Shown here piece by piece: positions 6,034 to 13,134 of a stretch of 15,441 nt of DNA. The translations under genes and the position numbers were made by a program. Below the pieces are notes generated by a model. That model had not been told where the DNA came from. It ran no database searches and saw only the letters and a program-made list of their open reading frames with translations. Source of the DNA: Chloroflexota bacterium (GTDB taxonomy: Bacteria; Chloroflexota; Limnocylindria; Limnocylindrales; CSP1-4); NCBI GenBank assembly GCA_021790715.1, contig JAJYGK010000216.1, positions 1 through 15,441 on the forward strand, read 5' to 3'. Every line of letters starts with the position of its first letter. Position 1 is the first letter of the stretch.

Positions 6034-6489
6034 TCACGGCGGGGTCACGTACCGTTCGATATAGCTGTGGTAGTCGGGCAGCTGGCGTTGGTAGGCGCTC
6101 TCCATGAGCGGCGACGAGATCATGAAGTCGGCCGAGGCGCGGTCGCAGGCCACCGGGATGTTCCATACCACCGCGATCCGCAGCAGCGCCTTCACGTCGG
6201 TGTCGTGGGGCTGTTGCTCCAGGGGGTCCCAGAAGAAGACCAGGAAGTCGATCTCGCCGTCGGCGATCAGAGCGCCCAGCTGCTGATCTCCGCCGAGCGG
6301 TCCGCTCTGCAGCTTGTGGATCCCGACGCCCAGCGCCTCTTCGAGCAGCGTGCCGGTGGTCCCGGTGGCCACCAGGTCGTGGCGCGTCAGGATCTGGCGG
6401 TTGTAGGTGACCCACTCGATGAGGTCGGCCTTCTTGCGGTCGTGGGCGACCAGCCCGATCTTCTTGCGCGGTCCGAGCGCCTGGTCCAT
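6034..6489 (-). CDS. mgsA: Methylglyoxal synthase
   Basis: Converts dihydroxyacetone phosphate to methylglyoxal and phosphate, a bypass that relieves phosphate-limited or overloaded glycolysis. The 151-residue protein aligns by eye almost end to end with E. coli MgsA, with an offset of 3: IGLVAHDRKK (H16), ATGTTG phosphate loop (41-46), GPLGGDQQLG with catalytic D68, FFWDPL (D88), PHDTDVKALLR (H95, D98) and VVWNIPVA. All catalytic residues are present, so activity is expected. ATG 6489 is supported by GGAGGGG directly upstream; the frame stays open to 6735 but that extension is not family-like. A possible -10 (GACAAT, minus strand 6542-6537) lies about 50 bp upstream. It stands alone between ferritin and an IS remnant. 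The methylglyoxal and phosphate link could connect it to a phosphate-type regulon, but no GTTCA array precedes it. Confidence 0.97.
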   Translation of the reverse strand: MDQALGPRKKIGLVAHDRKKADLIEWVTYNRQILTRHDLVATGTTGTLLEEALGVGIHKLQSGPLGGDQQLGALIADGEIDFLVFFWDPLEQQPHDTDVKALLRIAVVWNIPVACDRASADFMISSPLMESAYQRQLPDYHSYIERYVTPP

Positions 6490-6749
6490 GGCCCCTCCGG
6501 GTGTCGGCGCATCCGCCTGCGCGGAGCGCGGTTTCCATTGTCCTCCCAATCGGTCGGCTGCCGGTGGCGGACCGACGACCCGCTGCCCGGCCCCCTGCAC
6601 CACTCGCCCTGGAATCGCGATGCCGGGTGAGCGACCCGCCAGGGAGGGTCGAGCATGGGCGACACCAAGCGCCTGAAGGCCTTGCCCCGCTTTGGCGGAC
6701 GCCTGAGATCGGCCGACCAGGCCGGGAAGGGACATTCGTCGTGGCGGTC
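6490..6749. other. Spacer with a possible truncated reading frame
   Basis: This 260-bp spacer holds the mgsA promoter region at its left end. At 6655 an ATG with a good ribosome site (GGGAGGG) begins MGDTKRLKALPRFGGRLRSA, after which the frame is only an out-of-frame shadow of the transposase remnant. It may be the stub of a gene cut when the insertion element arrived, or chance. Nothing else is visible. Confidence 0.3.
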
Positions 6750-6930
6750 ATGGATCGCGCGAAGCCACCGAACCGGTCGTTCACCGACGAGTGCAGGGCG
6801 CAGGTCGTCGAGCTCTGCCGGAGCGGCGGGAGCTCGATCGCCGCGGTCGCTCGCGATCTCGATCCCTCCGAGACGGCGGTCCGGCGCCGGGTCGCGCAGG
6901 CGGAGGTCGACGCCGACCGCCGTGGCGGCG
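6750..6930 (+). pseudogene. IS3-type transposase OrfA remnant
   Basis: About 59 residues resemble the N-terminal HTH protein (OrfA, HTH_Tnp_1) of IS3-family elements: basic MDRAKPPNRSF, ECRAQVVELCRSGG, SIAAVARDLDPSETAVRRRV and QAEVDADRRG. In intact members this HTH is followed by a leucine-zipper stretch (about 40 more residues) and the separate catalytic OrfB with its DDE triad; neither is present. After about 6926 the frame stays open to 7088 but loses likeness and runs antisense into the tRNA gene. The usual Trp of the second helix is replaced by Arg (AVRRRV). No terminal inverted repeats are recognisable. It is a decayed fragment and unlikely to be functional. Confidence 0.7.
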
Positions 6931-7023
6931 TCCTTGCCGGCAACCGTGACCAGGAGCGGGTAGCGGGTCCGACGCTCGACGGGGGTCGCGATGTGGGTGC
7001 TGGTCTTCGCACGGCGAGCGACC

Positions 7024-7099
7024 TGGTGAGCCGGCTGGGATTCGAACCCAGGACACGAGGGTTAAAAGCCCCCTGCTCTGACCGCTGAGCTACCGGCCC
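7024..7099 (-). tRNA. tRNA-Lys (anticodon UUU)
   Basis: A complete 76-nt cloverleaf on the minus strand: acceptor GGGCCGG/CCGGCTC (one G-T wobble), D-arm GCTC/GAGC, anticodon stem GGGGG/CCCTC with loop CTTTTAA (anticodon TTT at 7066-7064), 5-nt variable loop GTGTC, T-arm CTGGG/CCCAG with TTCGAAT, discriminator A and encoded CCA (7026-7024). It reads lysine AAA and AAG codons. A TACCCT -10 sits just upstream. The 3' end abuts decayed insertion-element sequence, a common pattern at tRNA integration sites. Confidence 0.97.
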
Positions 7100-7106
7100 G
7101 TCGCAC

Positions 7107-7112
7107 AGGGTA
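7107..7112 (-). promoter_or_regulatory. -10 element for tRNA-Lys
   Basis: TACCCT on the minus strand fits TANNNT and ends 7 bp before the mature tRNA 5' end, so the primary transcript would begin almost at the mature end. No clear -35 is visible. Confidence 0.4.
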
Positions 7113-7161
7113 CCGGCGCGGGCACCGTGCCGCGGCCCGCCGGCGACCATGCGGTGCCCGC

Positions 7162-7203
7162 GGGCGCCATGCCGCGGGCGCTATGCCGCGGGCACTATAG
7201 TGG
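7162..7203 (+). repeat. 14-bp tandem repeat at the orphan regulator promoter
   Basis: Three 14-bp units in tandem: GGGCGCCATGCCGC (7162-7175), GGGCGCTATGCCGC (7176-7189) and GGGCACTATAGTGG (7190-7203). The first two differ at one base, and the third is diverged at its right half, where it contains the TATAGT -10 element. The promoter seems to have been built within a short tandem duplication. Confidence 0.6.
7196..7201 (+). promoter_or_regulatory. -10 element of the orphan response regulator
   Basis: TATAGT is the closest match to the bacterial -10 consensus in the whole window. The predicted start is near 7208, leaving a leader of about 27 nt with a GGGAGGG ribosome site before GTG 7235. 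The -35 region falls in the 14-bp repeats and has no consensus. Confidence 0.55.
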
Positions 7204-7234
7204 TGTCGCGTCCCCAGGGGGAAGGGAGGGTCAC

Positions 7235-8056
7235 GTGGGAACGAGACGCCTCGTGCTCGTGGTCGACGACGAGGCGTGGGTCGGGAAGATCGTTGCCGCG
7301 GCGCTCGCCGACCAGGGGTTCGACGTCGAGACGGCGACGGGAGGCGAGCAGGGGCTGGCGTCGTTCGAACGCCTGAAGCCCGATCTCGTGCTGCTCGACG
7401 TCCTGATGCCGGACATCGACGGGCTCACGATCCTCCGGCGGATCCGCGAGACCTCCCCGGTGCCCGTCATCCTGCTCACGGCGCGCGGAGCCCCCGGCGA
7501 GATCGCCGGCGGGCTCGACCTGGGCGCCGACGACTACATCTCCAAGCCGTTCCACCCGGACGAGGTCGCCGCGCGCATCCGGGCCGTGCTCCGGCGGACG
7601 CCCGTCGGACCGGCACGCGTCGTCCGGATCGCCGACATCGAGATCGACCTCGGCCGGCGGACCGTGTCACGAGCCGGCGAACGGATCTCGCTCACACGCA
7701 CCGAGTGGCTGCTGCTCCAGGAACTCGCCACGCACACCGACCGCGTCGTGCTGCACACACAGCTCCTGACCGCCGTCTGGGGCCCGCAATATCGGAGCGA
7801 GTTCAACTACCTGCGGATCTGGGTCAGCCGGCTGCGGCGGAAGCTGGGCGTGCCGGTCGGGTCGAGCGGTCCCGTCCGGACCTTCCAGGGGATCGGCTAC
7901 CTCCTCGACACGCGCTGGACGCCCGAATCGGATGCTCCGGGCGAGGAGGAGGCGGTGGAGACGGACGCGGAGGCCGCCGACGCGAGCGAGGAAGGCATCG
8001 CGGAGGTGGGCGGCGCGTCGGACGAGATCCTGGGGGCGGGCTCCGGGAATCACTGA
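7235..8056 (+). CDS. Orphan OmpR/PhoB-family response regulator with acidic tail
   Basis: A 273-residue response regulator. The receiver has D11/D12, phospho-acceptor D55 in LLDVLMPDIDG, T82 in ILLTARG and K104 in YISKPF, so phosphotransfer should work. The winged-helix effector (about 129-227) has LTRTEWLLLQEL, the recognition helix FNYLRIWVSRLRRKL and FQGIGYLL. After the usual end (about 227) comes a 46-residue tail rich in Glu, Asp and Ala, which is unusual for the family. GTG 7235 is chosen because GGGAGGG lies 4 nt upstream; the earlier in-frame ATG at 7127 overlaps the promoter. No histidine kinase is adjacent, so it is an orphan here; it could be served by a distant kinase or by the one at 2253. 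It is divergent from tRNA-Lys and converges on the glycosyltransferase. Confidence 0.93.
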   Translation: MGTRRLVLVVDDEAWVGKIVAAALADQGFDVETATGGEQGLASFERLKPDLVLLDVLMPDIDGLTILRRIRETSPVPVILLTARGAPGEIAGGLDLGADDYISKPFHPDEVAARIRAVLRRTPVGPARVVRIADIEIDLGRRTVSRAGERISLTRTEWLLLQELATHTDRVVLHTQLLTAVWGPQYRSEFNYLRIWVSRLRRKLGVPVGSSGPVRTFQGIGYLLDTRWTPESDAPGEEEAVETDAEAADASEEGIAEVGGASDEILGAGSGNH

Positions 8057-8130
8057 CGGCCCGCGGTCGCCGACCGAACCGGACGTCCGGACCGCCTGCG
8101 TGGGTGCACGGACCTCCGGGTGCTCGAGGG

Positions 8131-9543
8131 TCAGGTGCGCTCGTCGCCGCCGCCGTTCCCCGTGCGCTCGTCTTTCGGACCGCGCCCCGGGGCCGATTCG
8201 CGGATGCGCCCGCTGCCACCGGGGCCGATCTCCACCGCGGGCAGGCCGGCCAGCCTGCCGGCCCCGGACCCGGGACCGCAACCCGGGCCCGTCAGGCCGT
8301 CGAGCCCCCGGACCGGTGTCGGCGCGAACGGGAGCCGGTCGGAGGACCCATTCGCGGCGCGATCGTCCGGCTCGCCGAAACTGCTCGGGCGCCCGGCGGG
8401 ATCGATCCCGGAGAGTGAGCCGGCCCCATCGCCCGCGACGAGCGGCACGGCCACCACTGGCCGGGATCTTCCGCGCGTCCGGCGTTGCGCGGCCTCCTCG
8501 ATCACGTGGCGGTAGACACGCTCGTACGCGTCGACCATGCGCTGGGGCGAGAAGCGCACGAGGGCTCGTTCCCGGATGCGCTGCCGGTCCAGCTCGGGCA
8601 CCCGGCGGAACGCCAGCGCCGCCTCCCCCAGGTCGTCGACCAGGAACCCGTCCACGCCGTGCTCGACGATCTCGGTCAGCGCGCCCGCCTTCCGGGCGAT
8701 CACCGGTGTGCCGGCGCCCATCGACTCGATCGCCACGAGCCCGAACGGTTCGGGCCACGCTCCGAGCATGAGCGTCGCATACGCCCCCGCATAGAGCTCG
8801 TCACGCTGCGCCGCACCCACCTCACCCAGGTACTCGGCGATCCCCTCGCGCACCGCGGGTTCGAGGATGTCGCGGTACAGCGCCCTCTCCTCCGGCAGGC
8901 GCTGTTTCGCGGCGACCCGCAGGCGCATGCCCGTCTCGCGGGCCAGCCGGATCGCCTCCGCCACGCCCTTCTCATGGGACAGGCGCCCCACCAGGGCGAG
9001 GTAGTCGCCCGGGCGATCGCTGTGCGGGACCGGCTCGAGCGGGAGACCGTGATGGACGGTCGCGACCCAGTTGGCGCCGGGATGCCAGCGTCGCTGGTTC
9101 CTGCTGATCGCGACGAGCGGGATCTCCGGAAACTCGGCCAGGAGCTCCGGAATCCCGGGCAGGTCCAGGCGTCCGTGCATCGTGGTGACGACCGGCGTCG
9201 GACAGTGCCGGGCGAACGCGAAGCCGAATCCCTCGAGATGCGAATGGATCACGTCGAACCGCTCGGCCTCGCGCCAGACCCTGGCCTGCGCGATCTGGAA
9301 GAACGGGTCGAGCTCCTCGACGTACCCCGGGCCATCCCAGAGCGCCCGGTCGACCGTCGGGACGAGCTCGCACTCGACCTTCGAGTCGCCGGAGGCGAAG
9401 AGCGTGACCGCGTGACCCCGCCGGTGCAGCTCGCGGGCCAGGACATCGATCACGCGCTCCGTGCCCGCGTAGGCACGCGGCGGCACGGGCAGCATCGGCG
9501 GAGCGACCAACGCGATCCGCATCGGCCACGCAGATGCGGGCAT
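8131..9543 (-). CDS. GT4-family glycosyltransferase with long disordered tail
   Basis: A retaining, GT-B fold glycosyltransferase of 470 residues. The N-terminal Rossmann half starts at MRIALVAPPMLPVPPRAYAG with the acceptor-side glycine loop (about 8-28), and has HSHLEGFGFAF and VTTMHGRLD. The donor half has LALVGRLSHEKGV (183-195) and the EX7E motif EPFGLVAIE (E265, E273) followed by GAGTPVIARKAGALTEIV. The catalytic part ends near 355. The last 115 residues are Gly/Pro/Arg-rich, hydrophilic and without domain likeness. ATG 9543 is taken because GGAGG lies 5 nt upstream; GTG 9549 directly abuts that site and is less likely. There is no membrane segment. Donor and acceptor cannot be read from the sequence. 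Divergence from a debranching enzyme suggests alpha-glucan or glucosyl-solute metabolism. Confidence 0.92.
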   Translation of the reverse strand: MPASAWPMRIALVAPPMLPVPPRAYAGTERVIDVLARELHRRGHAVTLFASGDSKVECELVPTVDRALWDGPGYVEELDPFFQIAQARVWREAERFDVIHSHLEGFGFAFARHCPTPVVTTMHGRLDLPGIPELLAEFPEIPLVAISRNQRRWHPGANWVATVHHGLPLEPVPHSDRPGDYLALVGRLSHEKGVAEAIRLARETGMRLRVAAKQRLPEERALYRDILEPAVREGIAEYLGEVGAAQRDELYAGAYATLMLGAWPEPFGLVAIESMGAGTPVIARKAGALTEIVEHGVDGFLVDDLGEAALAFRRVPELDRQRIRERALVRFSPQRMVDAYERVYRHVIEEAAQRRTRGRSRPVVAVPLVAGDGAGSLSGIDPAGRPSSFGEPDDRAANGSSDRLPFAPTPVRGLDGLTGPGCGPGSGAGRLAGLPAVEIGPGGSGRIRESAPGRGPKDERTGNGGGDERT

Positions 9544-9567
9544 CGACACCTCCGTTGACGGGCCCTG

Positions 9568-9573
9568 ACGCTA
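9568..9573 (-). promoter_or_regulatory. -10 element of the glycosyltransferase gene
   Basis: TAGCGT (minus strand) inside TAGCGTCA, the same octamer as at the Cys-rich gene promoter. It predicts a start near 9561 and an 18-nt leader containing the GGAGG ribosome site. No GTTCA repeats precede it. Confidence 0.45.
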
Positions 9574-9704
9574 CGCGCCGGCGAGGATGGGCACGGCGAA
9601 CCGGGACGGGCGAGGCATTGCAGCCACCTTGCACTCGCCGTGCGCGCCCGCGTCGCGGTGCGTCCGGCGACCGGGCGGAACACGCGGTGCGGCCCGTCTC
9701 TTGC

Positions 9705-9710
9705 TACGCT
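9705..9710 (+). promoter_or_regulatory. -10 element, leaderless debranching enzyme gene
   Basis: TACGCT fits TANNNT and ends 6 bp before ATG 9717, with no Shine-Dalgarno in between. Together with the kinase gene this suggests leaderless transcripts. The remainder of the 173-bp divergent spacer (9544-9716) shows no clear operator. Confidence 0.5.
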
Positions 9711-9716
9711 CGCCCG

Positions 9717-11936
9717 ATGCGAGAGGGGATCGCCGCCTTCCACGACGACCTCGGGGGCGACCTGCTGCGGGCGATCCGCGCGAAGCCGGCCGTCCGGCCC
9801 ATCGCCGACGCCGTGGTCGTCAAGGACGCCGACGTCTTCTTCCTCTGCCCGCCGTCCGGAAGCATCCCCCTCACGGAGGACCATGGGTACGGGCTCTTCT
9901 ATCACGACTGCCGCTACCTGAACGGGTACGAGCTCCGCCTCTCCGGGCTCGCGCCAACGCCGCTCGCGTCGAGCGCCGCGATCGGGTTCGAGGCGACGCT
10001 CCAGCTGACCAACCCCGAGTTCGAGGTTCCCGACGGGCGCGTCATCCCGAACGAGACGATCGGGCTCCACTGGACGCGGCTGGCGGACGGGCACGAGCTG
10101 GCCCTGCACGATCGACTCACGCTGCGGAACTTCGGCCCGGCCGGTGCCGACTTCTCGATCACGCTGGTCTTCCGCGCGGAGTTCGAGGACATCTTCCAGG
10201 TGCGCGGACTCCTGGCCGAGCACCCCGGACGGTTCCACGATGCAGCCTGGGTCGACGACGTGCTCGCGTTCACCTACGAGGGCGGCGACGGGCTCTGGCG
10301 CGCCCTCGGGGTACACCTCGTGCCGGAACCGGCCGTGCGCCGGCAGTTCGGCGGAGGCTATGTCGTGTCGCTCGCGCCCGGCGAGGAACGCACGATCGAG
10401 GTGTCCCTGGTCCTGGCCGAGGAACGGACCGCGGAGGACGCCGCCGCGCGGATCGCGGTCAGGCCGGACGCGGCGCGGGTCAAGTCGCTGCAGCGCCGTT
10501 CGGCGCGCCAGTGGCTGGCCGGCCAGACGCAGTTCCGGAGCGACAGCCCGGCCGTGGACAACGTGGTGCAGCGCGCCCTGCGCGATCTGCGGATGCTGCG
10601 CAGCGGGATGTCCGGGCGCAGCTACTTCAGCGCGGGCCTCCCGTGGTACGGGGCCCTGTTCGGACGAGACAGCGCGATCACGGCCATGGAGACGCTCGCG
10701 TTCGACCCGGGCATCGCCGCCGAGACGCTGCGGCTGCTCGCGGCCTACCAGGGGCGCGTGGTGGACGCGTTCCGCGAGGAGGAGCCGGGCAGGATCCTGC
10801 ACGAGGTGCGCGTGGGAGAGCTGGCCCACCTCGAGCTCGTCCCCCACTCGCGCTACTTCGGGACGGTCGACGCCACGCCGCTGTTCCTCGTGCTGCTCGG
10901 CCGATACGCCGCGTGGACCGGCGACCTGTCGCTGTTCCGCGAGCTGCGCGAGAACGTCGAGCTGGCGCTGCGCTGGATGGACACGTACGCCGACATCTCT
11001 GGGCGCGGCTGGATCGAGTACCAGGGCAGCACCTCACGGGGGCTCACCAACGAGGGCTGGAAGGACTCGGGCGACTGCATCATGAACGAGGACGGCACGC
11101 TGGCGACGCCGCCGATCGCCCTCGTCGAGCCCCAGGCGTACGCGTGGCTCGCCAGGACGCTGATCGCCGACCTGTACCGTCGCGAGCACGACGTCGAGCG
11201 GGCCGAGAGGCTGCTGCAGGAGGCGGCCGCGCTCCGGGAGCGCTTCGAGCGCGACTTCTGGATGGAGGACCTCGGGACGTACGCGCTGGCGCTGCAGGGC
11301 GGCGCCCGCCAGGCGCGCGTCATCGCGTCGAACGCAGGGCATGCCCTGTGGGCGGGGATCGTCCCGCCGGATCGAGCCCGCTCGGTCGCGGACCGCCTCA
11401 TGGCGGACGACATGTTCTCCGGATGGGGGATCCGGACGCTGTCGTCCAGGGAACGCCGGTACAACCCGATCGGCTACCACCTCGGGACGGTGTGGCCCCA
11501 CGACACCGCGATGATCGGGGTGGGCTTGCGGCAGTACGGGCTCGACGAACCGGCCGCGCGGGTCCTGGCCGCGCTGATCGAGGCGGCGACCAGCTTCCCG
11601 CACAACCGGCTGCCCGAGCTGTTCGCCGGGTTCGAGCGCGGGGAATACGCCGCCCCGGTCTCGTACCCCGTCGCGTGCCACCCGCAGGCCTGGTCGGCGG
11701 CCAGTGTGCCGTACCTCATGCAGAGCCTGCTCGGCCTCGAGCCGGACGGCTTCGAGCGTCGTCTGCGCGTCGTGCGGCCGGTGCTCCCGTCGTTCGTCCA
11801 CGAGATCGAGCTGCGCGATCTGTCCGTGGCCGATGCGCAGGTCGACCTGCACTTCGAGCGCCGGGGGACGGCGCCGGGCGTTTCCGTGCAGGTGCTCGAG
11901 GTGCGGGGGAACCTGGAGGTCTCGATCGACGCCTGA
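9717..11936 (+). CDS. Amylo-alpha-1,6-glucosidase / glycogen debranching enzyme
   Basis: A 739-residue cytoplasmic glycosidase of the GDB1 type. Residues about 25-235 form the N-terminal beta-rich domain (GDE_N_bis), with VVKDADVFFLCPPSGSIP and GLFYHDCRYLNGYEL. The (alpha/alpha)6 barrel follows, with PWYGALFGRDSA (309-320), NEGWKDSGD (445-453), GYHLGTVWPHDTA (586-598), PELFAGF (633-639, probable catalytic E634) and CHPQAWSA (654-661). The acidic residues of WKDSGD and PELF match the expected acid/base pair of this clan. It probably trims alpha-1,6 branches or short alpha-glucosides; it lacks the GH13 transferase domain of eukaryotic enzymes, so exact substrate is open. ATG 9717 has no ribosome site but sits just after TACGCT. 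Divergent pairing with a GT4 enzyme is consistent with a shared glucan or compatible-solute pathway. Confidence 0.93.
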   Translation: MREGIAAFHDDLGGDLLRAIRAKPAVRPIADAVVVKDADVFFLCPPSGSIPLTEDHGYGLFYHDCRYLNGYELRLSGLAPTPLASSAAIGFEATLQLTNPEFEVPDGRVIPNETIGLHWTRLADGHELALHDRLTLRNFGPAGADFSITLVFRAEFEDIFQVRGLLAEHPGRFHDAAWVDDVLAFTYEGGDGLWRALGVHLVPEPAVRRQFGGGYVVSLAPGEERTIEVSLVLAEERTAEDAAARIAVRPDAARVKSLQRRSARQWLAGQTQFRSDSPAVDNVVQRALRDLRMLRSGMSGRSYFSAGLPWYGALFGRDSAITAMETLAFDPGIAAETLRLLAAYQGRVVDAFREEEPGRILHEVRVGELAHLELVPHSRYFGTVDATPLFLVLLGRYAAWTGDLSLFRELRENVELALRWMDTYADISGRGWIEYQGSTSRGLTNEGWKDSGDCIMNEDGTLATPPIALVEPQAYAWLARTLIADLYRREHDVERAERLLQEAAALRERFERDFWMEDLGTYALALQGGARQARVIASNAGHALWAGIVPPDRARSVADRLMADDMFSGWGIRTLSSRERRYNPIGYHLGTVWPHDTAMIGVGLRQYGLDEPAARVLAALIEAATSFPHNRLPELFAGFERGEYAAPVSYPVACHPQAWSAASVPYLMQSLLGLEPDGFERRLRVVRPVLPSFVHEIELRDLSVADAQVDLHFERRGTAPGVSVQVLEVRGNLEVSIDA

Positions 11937-11943
11937 GCCGGGC

Positions 11944-11959
11944 CGCGCGGTCCCGCGCG
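11944..11959 (+). terminator. GC hairpin after the debranching enzyme
   Basis: CGCGCG (11944-11949) pairs with CGCGCG (11954-11959) around GTCC, starting 8 bp after the stop codon. There is no T-run. Position supports a terminator, composition makes chance possible. Confidence 0.3.
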
Positions 11960-11974
11960 ACGCCGGGGGCCGCC

Positions 11975-12053
11975 GAGCGGCACGCCCGTCCGGCGGCCGG
12001 GCCGTCCGGAGCGGCACGCCCGTCCGGCGCGGCGGGGGTGGGCCCGTCCGGCG
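11975..12053. repeat. 21-bp direct repeat and CCGTCCGG cluster
   Basis: A perfect 21-bp repeat occurs at 11975-11995 and 12009-12029 (34-bp offset). It begins GAGCGGCACG and ends CCGTCCGGCG. A 12-bp part, GCCCGTCCGGCG, recurs at 12042-12053. The core CCGTCCGG appears four times (11986, 12002, 12020, 12044). This is the main content of the 330-bp spacer 11937-12266, in which I see no gene. Confidence 0.6.
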
Positions 12054-12198
12054 GGGGATTCGCGCCGAACGGATCTTGCGAACCGGCCCCGCGCTGGACA
12101 AGCTGCCAGTGCTCGACGTCCGCCCGGTCTGGCCGCCGGCGCGCGTGCGGCGAGCGAGCCGCGACATGCGCGGTCGGGGGGATTGGACGGAGGGCGGG

Positions 12199-12217
12199 GG
12201 CCGCTCGACGAGCGGCC
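12199..12217. other. Perfect 8-bp hairpin upstream of membrane protein gene
   Basis: GGCCGCTC (12199-12206) and GAGCGGCC (12210-12217) form a perfect 8-bp stem with the loop GAC. It lies 50 bp before ATG 12267 and 23 bp before the alternative GTG 12240, so it could be in the leader of that gene or end an upstream transcript. No T-run follows. Confidence 0.4.
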
Positions 12218-12266
12218 GGGTCCGGGCGAGGCGCGCGGTGTGCGCGCCTCTCTGATCGCGCCCCCC

Positions 12267-12962
12267 ATGCGTCTGCCGATCTCGTGGCGTCGGGCCGCGG
12301 CGCTCTGGGTGCTCGCCCTCGTCGGCATGGTCGCGCTCGGCATGACGGGTCGCGGCGAGCTCCCCGCCAGGCCCTCGCCTGCCGCGGAGGTCGCCGCCAC
12401 CGCGGCAGTGCTTCCACCGCAGGCGGACCGCGCCGTCGATCCCCTCACCGCGCGGCGGACCGCGACCCGCACCGTCATCGACGGCATCGCTGCCGGGATC
12501 CCGTTCGCCTGGGTCGCGGCGCGCGTCTACGACGACGGCGCGGAGCCCGCGGTCCTCGATTCGGTCGAGCTGGTGGACGGCAGCCCGGGGCTCGCCGTTC
12601 TCCGCACGGCCATCGTGCCGGACTCGGCGGTATTCGCCGGGGCTTCGCGGGCGAGCGATGAGGCACTTCTCGCCCTGGCCCGCGAGTACCCGGTCCGGGG
12701 CTCGGCCGTCAGACCGGTCACGGACCCGGCATGGCGGGGTGGCGCGTGGCTGGTGCTGGTGCTCGCCGTCCCGACCCCGGGCGACTACGTGGTGGATTCG
12801 CTCCTGCTTCGCTACCACGTCGACCGCGAGGAGTTCGCCGCCGGACAGGAGACGGCGCTCGAGATCTGCGCCGGAGCGGTGATCGAGGACCCGTCGGAGG
12901 GCTGTCCCTGGGCGCCGACTCCGGGCGCACCCCGCCGGGCGTTCCAGTCGCGTCCTGCCTGA
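12267..12962 (+). CDS. Membrane-anchored hypothetical protein
   Basis: I do not recognise this 231-residue protein. An N-terminal signal-anchor (RRAAALWVLALVGMVALGM, about 8-26, preceded by Arg) is followed by a Pro/Ala-rich linker (27-60) and an extracellular domain with alternating hydrophobic stretches that look beta-rich (FAWVAARVYDDG, LDSVELVDG, WLVLVLAVPTPGDYVVDSLLLRY). The only two cysteines (C201, C213) are close together near the C-terminus and could form a disulphide outside the cell. The start is uncertain: ATG 12267 gives a normal signal-anchor but lacks a ribosome site; GTG 12240 has a weak GAGG and adds nine residues. It may be an envelope protein; the GDYVVDSLLLRYHV segment suggests an Ig-like domain, which is a guess. 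The spacing to the next gene (172 bp) argues against a tight operon. Confidence 0.6.
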   Translation: MRLPISWRRAAALWVLALVGMVALGMTGRGELPARPSPAAEVAATAAVLPPQADRAVDPLTARRTATRTVIDGIAAGIPFAWVAARVYDDGAEPAVLDSVELVDGSPGLAVLRTAIVPDSAVFAGASRASDEALLALAREYPVRGSAVRPVTDPAWRGGAWLVLVLAVPTPGDYVVDSLLLRYHVDREEFAAGQETALEICAGAVIEDPSEGCPWAPTPGAPRRAFQSRPA

Positions 12963-13134
12963 CGTCCGGGGCTCCACCCGATCCGCGTTCGGGCCGGTCG
13001 ATGCACCGGGCCGATCGAAGCTCGCGTCGCTCTGCCCAATCCATCCGCCCGGTCGCTGCGAACAGGGGATGACGACGCACCGCGCTGCCGTCCAGGTGGT
13101 TGCCAGATGCGGGCCGGCGTCAGAGAGAGGGGTC

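Noticed and set aside
8079..8090. Perfect palindrome CCGGACGTCCGG between convergent genes
   Set aside because: It is 12 bp with no loop, in DNA where such GC palindromes arise by chance, and lies after both stop codons. It is weak as a terminator and without evidence as a binding site.
8240..8259. GGCAGGC/GCCTGCC inverted repeat
   Set aside because: It lies inside the coding region of the glycosyltransferase tail and is explained by codon and composition bias.
9587..12661. 1024-codon open frame on the plus strand overlapping the debranching enzyme
   Set aside because: Its product is Arg/Ala/Gly/Pro-rich with no recognisable motif and runs in another frame of the conserved enzyme and across the spacer. 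It is a composition artefact.
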